A stretch of 64,000 bases of DNA from Aquimarina brevivitae (GTDB taxonomy: Bacteria; Bacteroidota; Bacteroidia; Flavobacteriales; Flavobacteriaceae): contig NZ_SGXE01000002.1 of assembly GCF_004216895.1 (NCBI RefSeq), forward strand, positions 496,001 through 560,000, given 5' to 3'. The position numbers and the translations under genes were made by a program. This document shows, one piece after another, positions 8,470-17,634 of the stretch; the first letter of the stretch is position 1, and every line of letters begins with the position of its first letter. The notes beneath the pieces were generated by a model. The model saw only the letters and a program-made list of their open reading frames with translations, had not been told where the DNA came from and ran no database searches.

Positions 8470-9324
8470 TTACCCTCGTATTTTGTAGCTGCCTGTTTTT
8501 TCGTCAAATAGAATAAGATCGTCAGGAAATAGGGAAGAAAAAGCTTTACATTGTATCAATTCTTTGGGTCTTCCAAATTCAAAACCTTCAGGATTCATAA
8601 CCATCATTTTATCGCAAAGTTGTATAGCAAAATCAATATCATGAGTAGAAAATAAAATGGTTTTTTTAGTTTCAAAAGCAAGTCGTTTTAATAGCTTTAA
8701 AATATAAGCTCTATGATAGACATCTAAATGTGTGGTGGGTTCATCAAGTATGATAAATGGAGTATCTTGTGCAATAGCCCTGGCAATAAGTACTTTTTGC
8801 AATTGTCCATCGCTAAGCTCAAAGCATCGTTTAGCAATCAAATCAGTGATATGTGTAACCTCGATTGCACGTTTTACCTTTTCTACATCGTCTTCGGCCA
8901 GTTTACCCACCCAATTCGTATACGGTAGTCTTCCTAAGGCTACAAGTTCCTGCACGGTTAGGTTCTTGGATGCTATCTGTTCGGTTAACACCACACTTAG
9001 CTGCGAGGCAAGTTCTAGATTCTTATACTCCTCTAATTTTTTGTTAGATAATAAAATTTTACCGTGTAACTGTGGTTGTACTCCAGATAGGGTTCTTAAT
9101 AAGGTGGATTTACCTATACCATTTGCACCCACAAGACCGATGAGCTCTCCTTCGTATAGCTGAAGATTAATATCTGCAGCTACAACGAGCAAATCTTTCT
9201 TGGTTCGATATCCTATAGAAAGGTCTTCTGTTTTTAAAACGATATTTAGCTTTTCTGTCTCGATAGTATTAAAATAACATTTTACGTTTTCGTACCAGTA
9301 ACCAAATGACCACTGGTGCTCCAA
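8470..9324 (-). CDS. ABC transporter ATP-binding protein, probable vitamin B12 importer
   Basis: This is the ATPase of a BtuCDF-type importer. Seen directly: Walker A GANGIGKST (about 66-74), signature LSDGQ, Walker B FIILDEPT, and the switch His in STHDIDF. The family also includes haem and ferric-siderophore importers; the adjacent cobalamin riboswitch and BtuB-type receptor favour B12. The start is odd. The only upstream in-frame ATG (9324) makes a 56-base overlap with the permease gene and adds ~28 residues not typical of the family. The expected start, just before VLKTEDLSIGY, is an ATC codon at 9243-9241. Either the long start or a rare non-ATG start is used. Confidence 0.88.
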   Translation of the reverse strand: MEHQWSFGYWYENVKCYFNTIETEKLNIVLKTEDLSIGYRTKKDLLVVAADINLQLYEGELIGLVGANGIGKSTLLRTLSGVQPQLHGKILLSNKKLEEYKNLELASQLSVVLTEQIASKNLTVQELVALGRLPYTNWVGKLAEDDVEKVKRAIEVTHITDLIAKRCFELSDGQLQKVLIARAIAQDTPFIILDEPTTHLDVYHRAYILKLLKRLAFETKKTILFSTHDIDFAIQLCDKMMVMNPEGFEFGRPKELIQCKAFSSLFPDDLILFDEKTGSYKIRG

Positions 9325-10300
9325 TTAATGAGGTAATTGCATTGATAGGCAACGTATATTCGGTAAACGGTAATTGTGCCACCGTATCGCAAATGAGCAT
9401 AATAATGCTACCCATTAAGAGTACAGCTGGGACTAAGATTTTATGGTCAGAGGTATGGTATAATTGTCGTGTTAAATGAGGTACTGCCAACCCAATAAAC
9501 GCAATTGGGCCAGCAAATGCCGTAATTCCACCTGCTAACAATCCTGTAGCTATTATGATGATGAGTCGACTAACTTTGATATTTAATCCCATGCTTTTAG
9601 CATAATTTTCGCCTAGTAGCAAGGTGTTTAAAGGTTTAATACTAGCTATGGTTAGTAAAATACCGAAAGAAAATATAATTACAAATAATAGTAAATCGTG
9701 CCAAGACAAGTTGCCGAGACTTCCAAATCCCCAAAATATATATTGTTGTAGTTGTTGTGCAGGAGCAAAATAGGATAGCACGCTTACTACTGCGGCAGTA
9801 ATACTCCCAAACATCAAACCGATGATAAGTATAGCCATAGTGTCTTTTACTCGTATCGATACCAGCAACACAGCAAAAAGTACAATGATACTACCTAAAC
9901 TTGCAGCAATTACCAGCCCCCATTTCGAAATTAAAAAATCGGATAGGACCAAGCTTAAACTACTACTCCCCAAAATCAATAGGGCTACCCCAAGACTTGC
10001 CCCTGAGCTTATTCCTAAGACAAAAGGTCCCGCAAGAGGATTTCTAAAAAGGGTTTGCATCAATAGACCAGATACGCCTAATCCACTGCCCACCAGTACT
10101 GCGGTTATTGCTTTTGGCAAACGGTAATCTAAAACAATCAAGCGCCACGATTCCTTTTCTACGGCTCCACCTGTAAGGCTATAAAAAATATCTAACCAGG
10201 GAATAATCACAGAGCCAAGACTGATATTAGTAATGAAGCAAGCAGCCATTACTATAAATATAAGAAAAAAGGTTAGCGTATATGATTTGCGTAAGGTCAA
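9269..10300 (-). CDS. FecCD/BtuC-type ABC transporter permease, probable vitamin B12 importer
   Basis: The protein has 343 residues with about ten hydrophobic helices, the FecCD fold. Family signatures are LDYRLPKAITAVLVGSGLGVSGLLMQTLFRNPLA near the N-terminus and GPIAFIGLAVPHLTRQL in the coupling region. Two copies would form the inner-membrane channel with the ATPase. It directly abuts the binding-protein gene upstream (next base), and its 3' end overlaps the ATPase gene. B12 as the substrate is inferred from the riboswitch and receptor next door. Confidence 0.9.
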   Translation of the reverse strand: MTLRKSYTLTFFLIFIVMAACFITNISLGSVIIPWLDIFYSLTGGAVEKESWRLIVLDYRLPKAITAVLVGSGLGVSGLLMQTLFRNPLAGPFVLGISSGASLGVALLILGSSSLSLVLSDFLISKWGLVIAASLGSIIVLFAVLLVSIRVKDTMAILIIGLMFGSITAAVVSVLSYFAPAQQLQQYIFWGFGSLGNLSWHDLLLFVIIFSFGILLTIASIKPLNTLLLGENYAKSMGLNIKVSRLIIIIATGLLAGGITAFAGPIAFIGLAVPHLTRQLYHTSDHKILVPAVLLMGSIIMLICDTVAQLPFTEYTLPINAITSLIGAPVVIWLLVRKRKMLF

Positions 10301-11431
10301 TTAATTCAGTTTTTCAAAAAAATAAAGGTCGTAATTTTTTAGTAATTCGGGGTGTGCAATTTTAACGATATCTTTTAAAATTAAATCGGGACGCATCGGC
10401 CCAAGCTCATAATATAATACACCTCCATTTAATCCCTTTTTAAGGGTTGGCGAATATACTTTTTTATTTTTATATGCGTCAAATAGGCTGTAGTTATGAT
10501 TTTTGCTAGCCAATTGGGCTAAAGAATTAGCACTCCCAGAGCTAAACCAAATATCGGCATTTTGTGCCGTATCTAAGGCACTTTCAAAACTTAATGCTAT
10601 GCTACCTGTTTTATCAGTATTTTTCCATAGGTAATTTGTTTGGGCATCTTTATACATTTGAGCAAGAAAACTATGACCCCCTGGCGCATACCAAACATCC
10701 TTAAACATATCACCAGATAATACCGTAGGTTTCTTTGTTACGGAAATCGCATTTTGTTTCACCTTCTGATATTCTTGCGCAATAGTGGTAAATATACTGT
10801 CTGCTTTTTGTTCTTTGCCATAAAAGGCAGCAATAAATTTTATCCATTCTGCTCGTCCCAAAGGATGTTGCTCGGTCCACGATCCGTTCATCACCACTGG
10901 GATACCGGTTTTACCTATAAGGTCATACGCTTTGGTGTCGCCGGTCGTCGAAAATCCAATAACTACATCAGGATCAAGTTCTAATACAATTTCAGTGTTT
11001 AGATCCCTTTCGGAGCCTAATTCTTTTACTTGTCCTTTTTCAATTAAGCGGCGTGTCTTTTCGGAAGTTATATAATTGGTGTTGGGAAAGCCCACTAGAG
11101 AGCCTTCTACTTCTAAATACTCTAAAATCGGAATATCCGTTGATGAGGTAATTATTGTTTTTTCTATCGGTACTGGAATAAAAATCGCTTTTTCTGCAAT
11201 TGTTGGTCTTTGGGTGCCTTTAGGATATAATATATAGGTAAGACTTTTCTTAGATTCTGGCCAGGGAGAGGAAACCTCTATTTTTTTATACGTATCAAAC
11301 GTTTTGATACTGAAACCTGAGGCATATGTAACCTCTTGTTCCTGAAGTGTATAATCTGTTGAGGTAGTTTCTTGTTTTTTTATACAAGAATTGAAGCTAA
11401 ACAAAAGGAAGAAAAAGGTAAGGTAACGCAT
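10301..11431 (-). CDS. ABC transporter substrate-binding lipoprotein, probable B12-binding
   Basis: I prefer the start at 11431 (MRYLTFFFLLFSFNSCIKK), which puts the lipobox Cys at residue 16; the ORF can open 12 codons earlier. The protein has about 376 residues with two Peripla_BP_2 lobes. Diagnostic pieces are IITSSTDIPILEYLEVEG, the LELDPDVVIGFS strand and a C-terminal YYELGPMRPDLILKDIVKI helix. As a lipoprotein it would hand ligand from the periplasm to the permease. It is the first gene of the three-gene import operon and is divergent from the riboswitch-controlled receptor gene. BtuF-like function is inferred from context; iron-siderophore binding is the main alternative. Confidence 0.85.
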   Translation of the reverse strand: MRYLTFFFLLFSFNSCIKKQETTSTDYTLQEQEVTYASGFSIKTFDTYKKIEVSSPWPESKKSLTYILYPKGTQRPTIAEKAIFIPVPIEKTIITSSTDIPILEYLEVEGSLVGFPNTNYITSEKTRRLIEKGQVKELGSERDLNTEIVLELDPDVVIGFSTTGDTKAYDLIGKTGIPVVMNGSWTEQHPLGRAEWIKFIAAFYGKEQKADSIFTTIAQEYQKVKQNAISVTKKPTVLSGDMFKDVWYAPGGHSFLAQMYKDAQTNYLWKNTDKTGSIALSFESALDTAQNADIWFSSGSANSLAQLASKNHNYSLFDAYKNKKVYSPTLKKGLNGGVLYYELGPMRPDLILKDIVKIAHPELLKNYDLYFFEKLN

Positions 11432-11551
11432 TCTTTTTTTTGTAAAAGTACTAAATGGAATTTTCAATTAGAAGCATAACAGTATTCAAAAGAGATTATG
11501 AACAATTGATTATATGAATTCATTTAAAAATTATATTTTCGCCCTGAATTT

Positions 11552-11778
11552 TGGTTCCTCTTCATGAAACAAATGAAAAGGATTAAAAGGGAATCAGGTG
11601 AAATAAGTTTTGTTTACTTAAAAATTATCAATCCTGAGCTGTTCCCGCAACTGTAAGCTTGTTTGTGTAAAGCAAACGTATCCGAAAGGAGGTTGTTATT
11701 AAAACTTCAAATACCACTGTCCAGAAAAATACTAAGGATGGGAAGGTCAATAACAATACGCAAGCCAGGAGACCTGCC
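11552..11778 (+). promoter_or_regulatory. Cobalamin (adenosylcobalamin-type) riboswitch
   Basis: The leader of the TonB receptor gene holds the conserved blocks of the cobalamin riboswitch in order: GGGAATCAGGTGAAA, a long variable arm, ATCCTGAGCTGTTCCCGCAA followed by CTGTAA, the CCACTG box at 11714-11719, GGGAAGGT at 11740-11747, and AAGCCAGGAGACCTGCC at 11762-11778. When B12 is bound, such elements lower expression of the downstream uptake gene. The element starts about 85 bases upstream of the divergent binding-protein gene and is read only towards the receptor. The exact 5' end is approximate. Confidence 0.95.
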
Positions 11779-11869
11779 TTAATTCGTTAATCAAACTTTC
11801 GGGATAAAGGTTTGGGTATGGGTAAACTACATACTTTTTTCCCTTAATTTTTAAATTAAGTAAATTAAA

Positions 11870-13828
11870 ATGAACAAATCAAAAGTATTAGCAGCTTTAT
11901 GTATAGCTGTTAATGGGGCATTTCTTTTTGCACAGCAAAAAGAAACGGAACAAGACGTTGAAGCATTAGAAACAGTAGTTATTTCTGATTCCAAATTTGC
12001 TTTAGAACGCGAAAAAAGCGGAAAAGTAATTACAACAATCTCTCAGCAAGAATTAGAGCGCAGCCAGGGGCAATCTGTAGCAACTGTGCTAAACCGCGTT
12101 GCAGGAATAGAGATTAATGGTAGCAGTAGTGCGCCAGGACAATCACTCAGTTATTTTATACGAGGAGGTAGAAATCGGCAAGTTGTAATCCGGGTTGATG
12201 GTTTAACAGTCAGTGATCCTTCTTTTATCACCAACGAATTTGACCTTCGCTTGCTAGCTGTAGATAATATTGCAAATATCGAAATACTGAAAGGGGCTTC
12301 CAGTACATTATACGGGTCTGGTGCTTCTACTGCTGTGATTAATATCACCACTAAAAAACCAAAGGATAACCGTATCAATGCAAATTTTCAATCGACTATT
12401 GGTACTAACCAGTCGCAAGAAGATCAGGATTATGATCTCAGTGAATTCGTAAATTCCGTGGGCCTTAATGGAACGCTCCATAAACTAACCTACGTTGTAG
12501 GATTTAGCAATCATTTTGCAGATGACTTATCGGCAGCAGAGAAATTACCAAATGATACCTCTGATGCTACATTCAAAGATGATGCATTTTCTAGATATAA
12601 TGTTAATGCAAGGGTAGGATATACCTTTTCAGAGGCGTTCAAATTAGAAGTATTTGGTAGTCTTAATGAATTTAAGAATCAATTTGATAGCGGAGCTGGT
12701 GCTGATGCAGAATTTGACTCGGATAGCGAGCAGATGGAAGCGGGTTTTGTAGCCACATATTCCTATAAAAATGGAAATTTCGTCATAAATAATCGGTATT
12801 CTTTACTGGAAAGAACGTTTTTAGCGGATACTTATGCGACCCTAACGGATAGTAGGTTTTATTCATATGATATGTATAATAAATATAGTATTGATAATAC
12901 ATTTTACACCGTTGTAGGGGTTAACGGATCAAATAGTGATTACAATGGTTTTAGTGCAGCCTCAAGAAATGATGACTTTGTACAAACTATAAATGATAAT
13001 CAAGCAGATTTCGATATTATTGATCCTTATGCAAACTTGGTCTATACTTCAGATTTTGGTTTTAACATCAACGTAGGGGCACGATTAAACATACATAGTG
13101 AATACGATAATCAATTGGTATACAGTATTAATCCTTCCTATAGCTATACGTTTGACAATAGTTATATCAAGGGACTGTTTTCGTATTCTACCGCATATAT
13201 TACTCCTTCTTTATTTCAACTCTACTCACCTAATTTTGGAAATACGGACTTGGAACCCGAAGAAAATAGTACTATAGAGTCAGGTATAGAGTTTTCAAGA
13301 AATAACAACTTGAGGTTAAGCGTGGTCTACTTTTCAAGAAAAGAAAAGAATTTTGTCAATTTTGTGGATACCGGAGGTTTTGTTTTTCAATACCAAAATG
13401 TAAGTGAAGATTTCGATACTTATGGATTAGAAGTTGAAGCCACTGCTAAATTATTGGATAATAAATTAGATGTTTCTGGTAATTTCACCTATACTAATTT
13501 AGATGATGTACAATCTTCAGTTCGTATACCTGAAATAAAAGCAAATGCAAATATTGGCTATCAGCTAAGTTCTAAAGCCTATTCTTCTTTGAATTTCCAA
13601 TATGTAGATGCTAGAGATGATAGCTTCTTCAATTTAAATACTTTTTCTTCAGAAGACGTAGTGCTAGACTCTTATATGCTTTTTGACTGGTACGTTAATT
13701 ATCAGCTGTTAGAAAACATGAAGATTTTTGCCGCGGTAACAAATATTACTAACGAAGAATACCAAGAGCTTTTTGGATTTGGTACTCGAGGTAGAAATGC
13801 CAAGATAGGTTTCAACCTCAGTTTTTAA
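11870..13828 (+). CDS. btuB: TonB-dependent outer-membrane receptor, probable vitamin B12 receptor
   Basis: The protein has 652 residues: a signal peptide (to about LFAQ), a TonB-box-like ETVVISDS, a plug domain (about 45-165; VLNRVAGIEINGSSS, FIRGGRNRQVVIRVDG, NIEILKGASSTLYGSGAS) and a 22-strand-type barrel ending in Phe. Its size is close to that of BtuB and it lacks the STN and carboxypeptidase-regulatory extensions of SusC-type receptors. The cobalamin riboswitch in its leader is the main evidence for B12 as the substrate, and the BtuCDF-like operon is divergent. A strong terminator follows immediately, so it is probably a single-gene transcript. Confidence 0.9.
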   Translation: MNKSKVLAALCIAVNGAFLFAQQKETEQDVEALETVVISDSKFALEREKSGKVITTISQQELERSQGQSVATVLNRVAGIEINGSSSAPGQSLSYFIRGGRNRQVVIRVDGLTVSDPSFITNEFDLRLLAVDNIANIEILKGASSTLYGSGASTAVINITTKKPKDNRINANFQSTIGTNQSQEDQDYDLSEFVNSVGLNGTLHKLTYVVGFSNHFADDLSAAEKLPNDTSDATFKDDAFSRYNVNARVGYTFSEAFKLEVFGSLNEFKNQFDSGAGADAEFDSDSEQMEAGFVATYSYKNGNFVINNRYSLLERTFLADTYATLTDSRFYSYDMYNKYSIDNTFYTVVGVNGSNSDYNGFSAASRNDDFVQTINDNQADFDIIDPYANLVYTSDFGFNINVGARLNIHSEYDNQLVYSINPSYSYTFDNSYIKGLFSYSTAYITPSLFQLYSPNFGNTDLEPEENSTIESGIEFSRNNNLRLSVVYFSRKEKNFVNFVDTGGFVFQYQNVSEDFDTYGLEVEATAKLLDNKLDVSGNFTYTNLDDVQSSVRIPEIKANANIGYQLSSKAYSSLNFQYVDARDDSFFNLNTFSSEDVVLDSYMLFDWYVNYQLLENMKIFAAVTNITNEEYQELFGFGTRGRNAKIGFNLSF

Positions 13829-13837
13829 ATAAAAAAT

Positions 13838-13860
13838 CCCCTTCTTTTACATAGAAGGGG
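13838..13860. terminator. Bidirectional terminator between btuB and the S41 peptidase gene
   Basis: CCCCTTCT and AGAAGGGG form a perfect 8-bp stem with a 7-base loop. T-runs follow on both strands, so it can end transcripts from both convergent genes. Confidence 0.88.
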
Positions 13861-13869
13861 AACATTTTT

Positions 13870-15312
13870 TTATTTCATTTTTTTCGGGTCGAACTTTGTA
13901 TACATGCGTTCATAATCTGGATTGATCATATTACTATCTCCTAAGTTCTCTAAGATATTAAAATCTTGTAGAGGAGCTATCCGATTGCCTAAAATGTAAT
14001 CTGCTGCCGTTTGTAATAAAGGTTCATTCAACTCTCCTAATGTACCTGCATTAGCATAATCCTCTGCAAGTTCTATATCAGGGATAAATCCTTCGTAGTA
14101 GTCGGTATACCCCACAGAATTTGCCGATTTTAGAACTAACGGCTGAATGGCGTAGGTGTGACCTGGATTAGCGCCTTGTCTACCGAAATTGTTAGAATCG
14201 TATAAGGTAATTGAAGCCTGAAATTTACCTCGTGTCGCTGTTCCGATTTGAATCACTTCAATATAAGGATCAAGTCCATTGATAACCAGTTCACTAGCCG
14301 AAGCAGAACTTCTTGTGGTTAATACAAAAAGTCTACTAAGGTTGAGACTATTAATAGCAGCTCCTGTTCTGATCGTATTATCAAATAAGTTAGTATCACC
14401 AAATTGTGCCTGTCGATCTTCATTCCATTGCTCTGTGGAAAAAACCTGACCATTAAATTGACCGGTGATCATACTCGATAAGTCGATTGCTGTAGTAACT
14501 GAACCACCACCGTTGTAGCGTAAATCTAAAATAAGATCAGTAACTCCAGCAGATTGAAATTGTCCAAACGCCTGATTTAATTGCGTATCAAAATCACCGG
14601 TAAAGCCATTATACATAAGGTAGCCAACGGGGTTTCCACCAATATCAAGTGTTTTTGCAATATACACTGGATTTTCTGTGTACTGTACTTTAGTTAATGG
14701 AATGGATTCTCCGGTAGGTGTAACCGTATTACCATCAAAAGTAGCCAATCCTATAGTATAAGATTCGCGATCGATTAAGCTTCTAAAGTTTTGATCATCT
14801 ATTTGGATACCATCTATGGTATTAAATATGTCACCGCGTTGTATTCCTTTGGTTTCCGCATCCGTACCGGGAAGTACATAACGAACAAAACCAAAGACTA
14901 AGGATTGATTAGGCTCTGGATAACGCACTAAGCCAAATTCCATTCCATTATTTAAGGTAATACCGTCTAGTGCTTGCTCTAAAGCAATATAATTATCCAC
15001 CAAAAAGCTAAAGTCATCCACCGGTAGTCCACTAGCAGCATCGATATCATCTGTTACAATATCCTCAAAAATAGTTTCAGGAGAAGTGAATCCGTTTAAG
15101 TAATCCGTATACTCTTGATTAGAATTAAAGCGATCATTCGCCAAATCCGGTACTAATCCTTTGTATAGATAAAAGGCATTCATGCCTTTCCATATATAGT
15201 CCTTTATCTCTAAACTAGTGGCAAAACTGGGCGAATCATCATTATCACTAAAACAACTTACCCATACTAAGCTGATGGTAAAAAGTAAAGTAAACAATAA
15301 AGTCTTTCTCAT
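13870..15312 (-). CDS. S41 family (C-terminal processing type) peptidase lipoprotein
   Basis: The start at 15312 (MRKTLLFTLLFTISLVWVSC) places a lipobox Cys near residue 20, so the protein (480 residues) is probably lipid-anchored. It has an N-terminal helical region, a PDZ-like segment (about 185-225, GTDAETKGIQRGDIFNTIDG) and the S41 core. In the core, the LDLRYNGGGSVTTAI motif, the Ser-containing TRSSASASELVING and the following TATRGKFQ (candidate catalytic Lys) are intact. Such peptidases cut near C-termini of envelope proteins or degrade small peptides. The gene is convergent with btuB; no operon partner is seen. Confidence 0.88.
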   Translation of the reverse strand: MRKTLLFTLLFTISLVWVSCFSDNDDSPSFATSLEIKDYIWKGMNAFYLYKGLVPDLANDRFNSNQEYTDYLNGFTSPETIFEDIVTDDIDAASGLPVDDFSFLVDNYIALEQALDGITLNNGMEFGLVRYPEPNQSLVFGFVRYVLPGTDAETKGIQRGDIFNTIDGIQIDDQNFRSLIDRESYTIGLATFDGNTVTPTGESIPLTKVQYTENPVYIAKTLDIGGNPVGYLMYNGFTGDFDTQLNQAFGQFQSAGVTDLILDLRYNGGGSVTTAIDLSSMITGQFNGQVFSTEQWNEDRQAQFGDTNLFDNTIRTGAAINSLNLSRLFVLTTRSSASASELVINGLDPYIEVIQIGTATRGKFQASITLYDSNNFGRQGANPGHTYAIQPLVLKSANSVGYTDYYEGFIPDIELAEDYANAGTLGELNEPLLQTAADYILGNRIAPLQDFNILENLGDSNMINPDYERMYTKFDPKKMK

Positions 15313-15411
15313 ATAATTTTCTTTATAAAACCTTAAAAATAGCAAGTTTATTATAATTTTTTGATTTCAATGTAACAAATTAAAGGTATAGTCGTCTCCC
15401 TTATATAAAAC

Positions 15412-15428
15412 TAACAGTACTGAAGTTG
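15412..15428 (+). promoter_or_regulatory. Candidate regulatory motif TAACAGTACnnnAnTTG, copy 1
   Basis: TAACAGTACTGAAGTTG lies 32 bases before the ECF sigma start. Close copies occur upstream of the LytTR gene (21422) and the secreted endonuclease gene (55224). The function is unknown; it could be a promoter element or an operator. Confidence 0.35.
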
Positions 15429-15460
15429 TAAAATAGTTTTAATAACAACTAACCAATAGA

Positions 15461-15970
15461 ATGAAAGAAAGCGCATTTATAGCACTTACTAACGGATTTA
15501 AGGATAAGCTTTTTCGCTTTGCAAAAAGGTTATTGGTAAGTCAGGAGGAGGCAGAAGATGCCACACAAGAGGTGCTGTTGAAATTATGGAAAAACAAAGG
15601 CAAAATAGGTGAGTATAAAAATATTGAGGCCTTTGCGATGACAATGACAAAAAATTATTGTTACGATAAGTTAAAAGCTAAAGAAAATAACAATTTAAAA
15701 ATCGTACACAGTAATTACAAGGACGAACGACCATCTTTGCAGCGACAAGTAGAAGCTAAAGATAGTGTTAGCTGGGTTGGTAAAATATTAGATACGTTAC
15801 CAGAGCAACAAAGAATGATCATTCAACTTAGAGATATTGAAGAATATGATAATGCGGAAATTGCCAAAATGTTAGATATCAATGAATCAGCAGTACGAGC
15901 AGCAATAAGCCGAGGAAGAAAAAAAATTAGAGAAGAATTAACAAAAAAGCACAATTATGGAGTTGGCTAG
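15461..15970 (+). CDS. ECF-type RNA polymerase sigma factor
   Basis: The protein has 169 residues. The sigma2 region is seen at about 10-75 with the core-binding DATQEVLLKLWKNKG motif. The sigma4 region (about 112-165) has LPEQQRMIIQLRDIEEYDNAEIAKML followed by a recognition helix INESAVRAAISRGRKKI. No extra N- or C-terminal domain is present. The gene overlaps the next one by 14 bases, so sigma factor and membrane protein are translationally coupled, as in sigma / anti-sigma pairs. Two DUF4252 genes follow and are probably part of the regulon. The inducing signal is unknown. Confidence 0.9.
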   Translation: MKESAFIALTNGFKDKLFRFAKRLLVSQEEAEDATQEVLLKLWKNKGKIGEYKNIEAFAMTMTKNYCYDKLKAKENNNLKIVHSNYKDERPSLQRQVEAKDSVSWVGKILDTLPEQQRMIIQLRDIEEYDNAEIAKMLDINESAVRAAISRGRKKIREELTKKHNYGVG

Positions 15971-16394
15971 AATTGAAAAATTATTGGATAAGTATTTTGA
16001 AGGCGAAACGACCATTTCTGAAGAAAAAGAATTAAAGGTTTACTTTACCGGAGAAACTGTGCCGTCGCATCTGGAGAAATACAAAGATCTGTTTGGCTAT
16101 TTTTCAGCTCAAAGTAATGTAGTAGCTACTAGGGCAACCACATTACCCAAAGCAAATAATCTCAGATTTTTATATCCATTTATCGGAGTAGCTGCATCAG
16201 TAGCGATTGTATTAGGAGTATTTTTCTATAACCCTAATACCACGGAAGCTACAGGAACTTATGAAGATCCAGAAGTAGCACTTCAAAAAACTAAAGAAGT
16301 CCTCAATTTAGTTGCACAATATATGAATGAGGGCAAAAAAGATCTGGTGTATCTGAATGAATTCGAAAACACCACCAATAAACTATTAAAATAA
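15957..16394 (+). CDS. Single-TM protein, probable anti-sigma factor
   Basis: The protein has 145 residues. The N-terminal cytoplasmic part (LLDKYFEGETTISEEKELKVYF) has the pattern seen at the start of many Bacteroidota anti-sigma proteins. A TM helix lies at about 72-92 (YPFIGVAASVAIVLGVFF), followed by a short periplasmic tail with a helical stretch (DPEVALQKTKEVLNLVAQYM). There is no zinc-binding HxxxCxxC motif. The 14-base overlap with the ECF sigma gene supports an anti-sigma role, which remains inference. The two downstream DUF4252 proteins may be envelope partners of the periplasmic tail. Confidence 0.75.
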   Translation: MELARIEKLLDKYFEGETTISEEKELKVYFTGETVPSHLEKYKDLFGYFSAQSNVVATRATTLPKANNLRFLYPFIGVAASVAIVLGVFFYNPNTTEATGTYEDPEVALQKTKEVLNLVAQYMNEGKKDLVYLNEFENTTNKLLK

Positions 16395-16452
16395 AGAAAT
16401 AATCAATACTCAAACAATCAATCAAGATTAAGAGTTTTAAAACGAACGTATT

Positions 16453-16992
16453 ATGAAAAAGTTAGTAATTATTTTTATGATGGCACTTGTACCTTATTTA
16501 TCGGTAGCACAAGGAGCATTTGACAAATATGAAAACATGAAGGATGTTTCATCAGTAGTCATCACCAGTAAAATGTTTAAGTTATTAAGCAAAATCGATG
16601 TAGAGTCAAAAGACGCAGAAGTACAAGAGTATATGAATCTTGTCGAAAAGATAAACAACATTAAGGTTTTTGCTACCTCTAGTGCTGATGTAGGAAAGAA
16701 GATGAAATCGGATGTAGATAAATACCTTAATAGCTCTTCATTAGAAGAATTGATGCGAGTGAATAGCGATGGGAAAAATGTGAAATTTTATTCCAAACCA
16801 GGTAAAGATGAAGATCACGTTAGCGAATTGTTTATGTTCATTGATGGTGTAAAAGAAGCAGGCGATGAAGGACCAAATACTGTGGTACTTACTTTAGTTG
16901 GCGATATTGATTTAAAACAAATTTCTAAGTTGACCGATAAAATGAACATCCCTGGAGGAGAAGAGCTTAAAAAAGTAGAAAAGAAAAATTAA
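16453..16992 (+). CDS. DUF4252 family exported protein
   Basis: The protein has 179 residues with a signal peptide (MKKLVIIFMMALVPYLSVAQ). The DUF4252 pattern is clear: VSSVVITSKMFKLLSKID, then EYMNLVEKINNIKVFATSS, a Ser-rich turn, MRVNSDGKNVKFYSKP, and a final beta strand LTLVGDIDLKQISKL. Members are common in Bacteroidota beside ECF sigma genes and have no known enzymatic activity. The same family recurs in the next gene, whose leader is a lipobox rather than a signal peptidase I type, so one copy is soluble periplasmic and the other lipid-anchored. Confidence 0.85.
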   Translation: MKKLVIIFMMALVPYLSVAQGAFDKYENMKDVSSVVITSKMFKLLSKIDVESKDAEVQEYMNLVEKINNIKVFATSSADVGKKMKSDVDKYLNSSSLEELMRVNSDGKNVKFYSKPGKDEDHVSELFMFIDGVKEAGDEGPNTVVLTLVGDIDLKQISKLTDKMNIPGGEELKKVEKKN

Positions 16993-17076
16993 ACAATAGT
17001 TAGTGCATAAATGGGCTTCGAAGTTTAGCTTCGAAGTCTATTTGATCTAAACCATAATCAATCAAAAAAAACAATT

Positions 17077-17616
17077 ATGAAATATATAACCAAAATATTA
17101 GCATTGCTTTGTTTGTCTATAGTAGTGCTAAGCTGTAACAACGAACCATCCTTACAACAATACTATGTGGATCATCAAAATGATCAGGATTTTATTGCAG
17201 TAGATATTCCTTCAAGCTTATTGAATAAGGATAAAGTGGAACTTTCTAAAGATGAAAAAGAGGCCTTAGAGAGTATAAAAAAAGTTAATTTTTTGGCAAT
17301 TCCATTAAACGAAAACAATAAAAATAGAATAGCTGAAGAATCTGAAGCAATTAACAAGATACTAAGTGCTGAGAAATACCAAACCCTAATGCGATTTGGT
17401 TCTAATGGTATGCGAGCAGTGCTGAAATACCAAGGAGAAGATGATGATATCGATGAGGTTATTGTATTTGCAACAGATCAGGAAAAAGGATTAGCCTTAG
17501 TACGCTTATTAGGCGACAATATGCGACCAGAAAAAATGGCAATGCTTATGAAATCTGTAGAAAAAGGAAATGTAAACCTCAGTGCTTTTGAAAGTATTGC
17601 GAAATCCTTCGATTAG
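17077..17616 (+). CDS. DUF4252 family lipoprotein
   Basis: The protein has 179 residues. The leader ends in a lipobox (IVVLSCNN, Cys near residue 20). The rest follows the DUF4252 pattern but diverges from the upstream paralogue: FIAVDIPSSLLN, ESIKKVNFLAIPLNE, MRFGSNGMRAVLKYQGEDDD and LVRLLGDNMRPEKMAMLM. It lies 84 bases after the first DUF4252 gene with no terminator between, and a bidirectional terminator ends the cluster. It is probably controlled by the ECF sigma factor four genes upstream. Confidence 0.85.
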   Translation: MKYITKILALLCLSIVVLSCNNEPSLQQYYVDHQNDQDFIAVDIPSSLLNKDKVELSKDEKEALESIKKVNFLAIPLNENNKNRIAEESEAINKILSAEKYQTLMRFGSNGMRAVLKYQGEDDDIDEVIVFATDQEKGLALVRLLGDNMRPEKMAMLMKSVEKGNVNLSAFESIAKSFD

Positions 17617-17634
17617 GTTAAAATGATATAAAAC

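Noticed and set aside
8732-9163. Plus-strand open frame of 143 codons opposite the ABC ATPase gene
   Set aside because: It is antisense to a gene with intact Walker and signature motifs, and its translation has no recognisable features.
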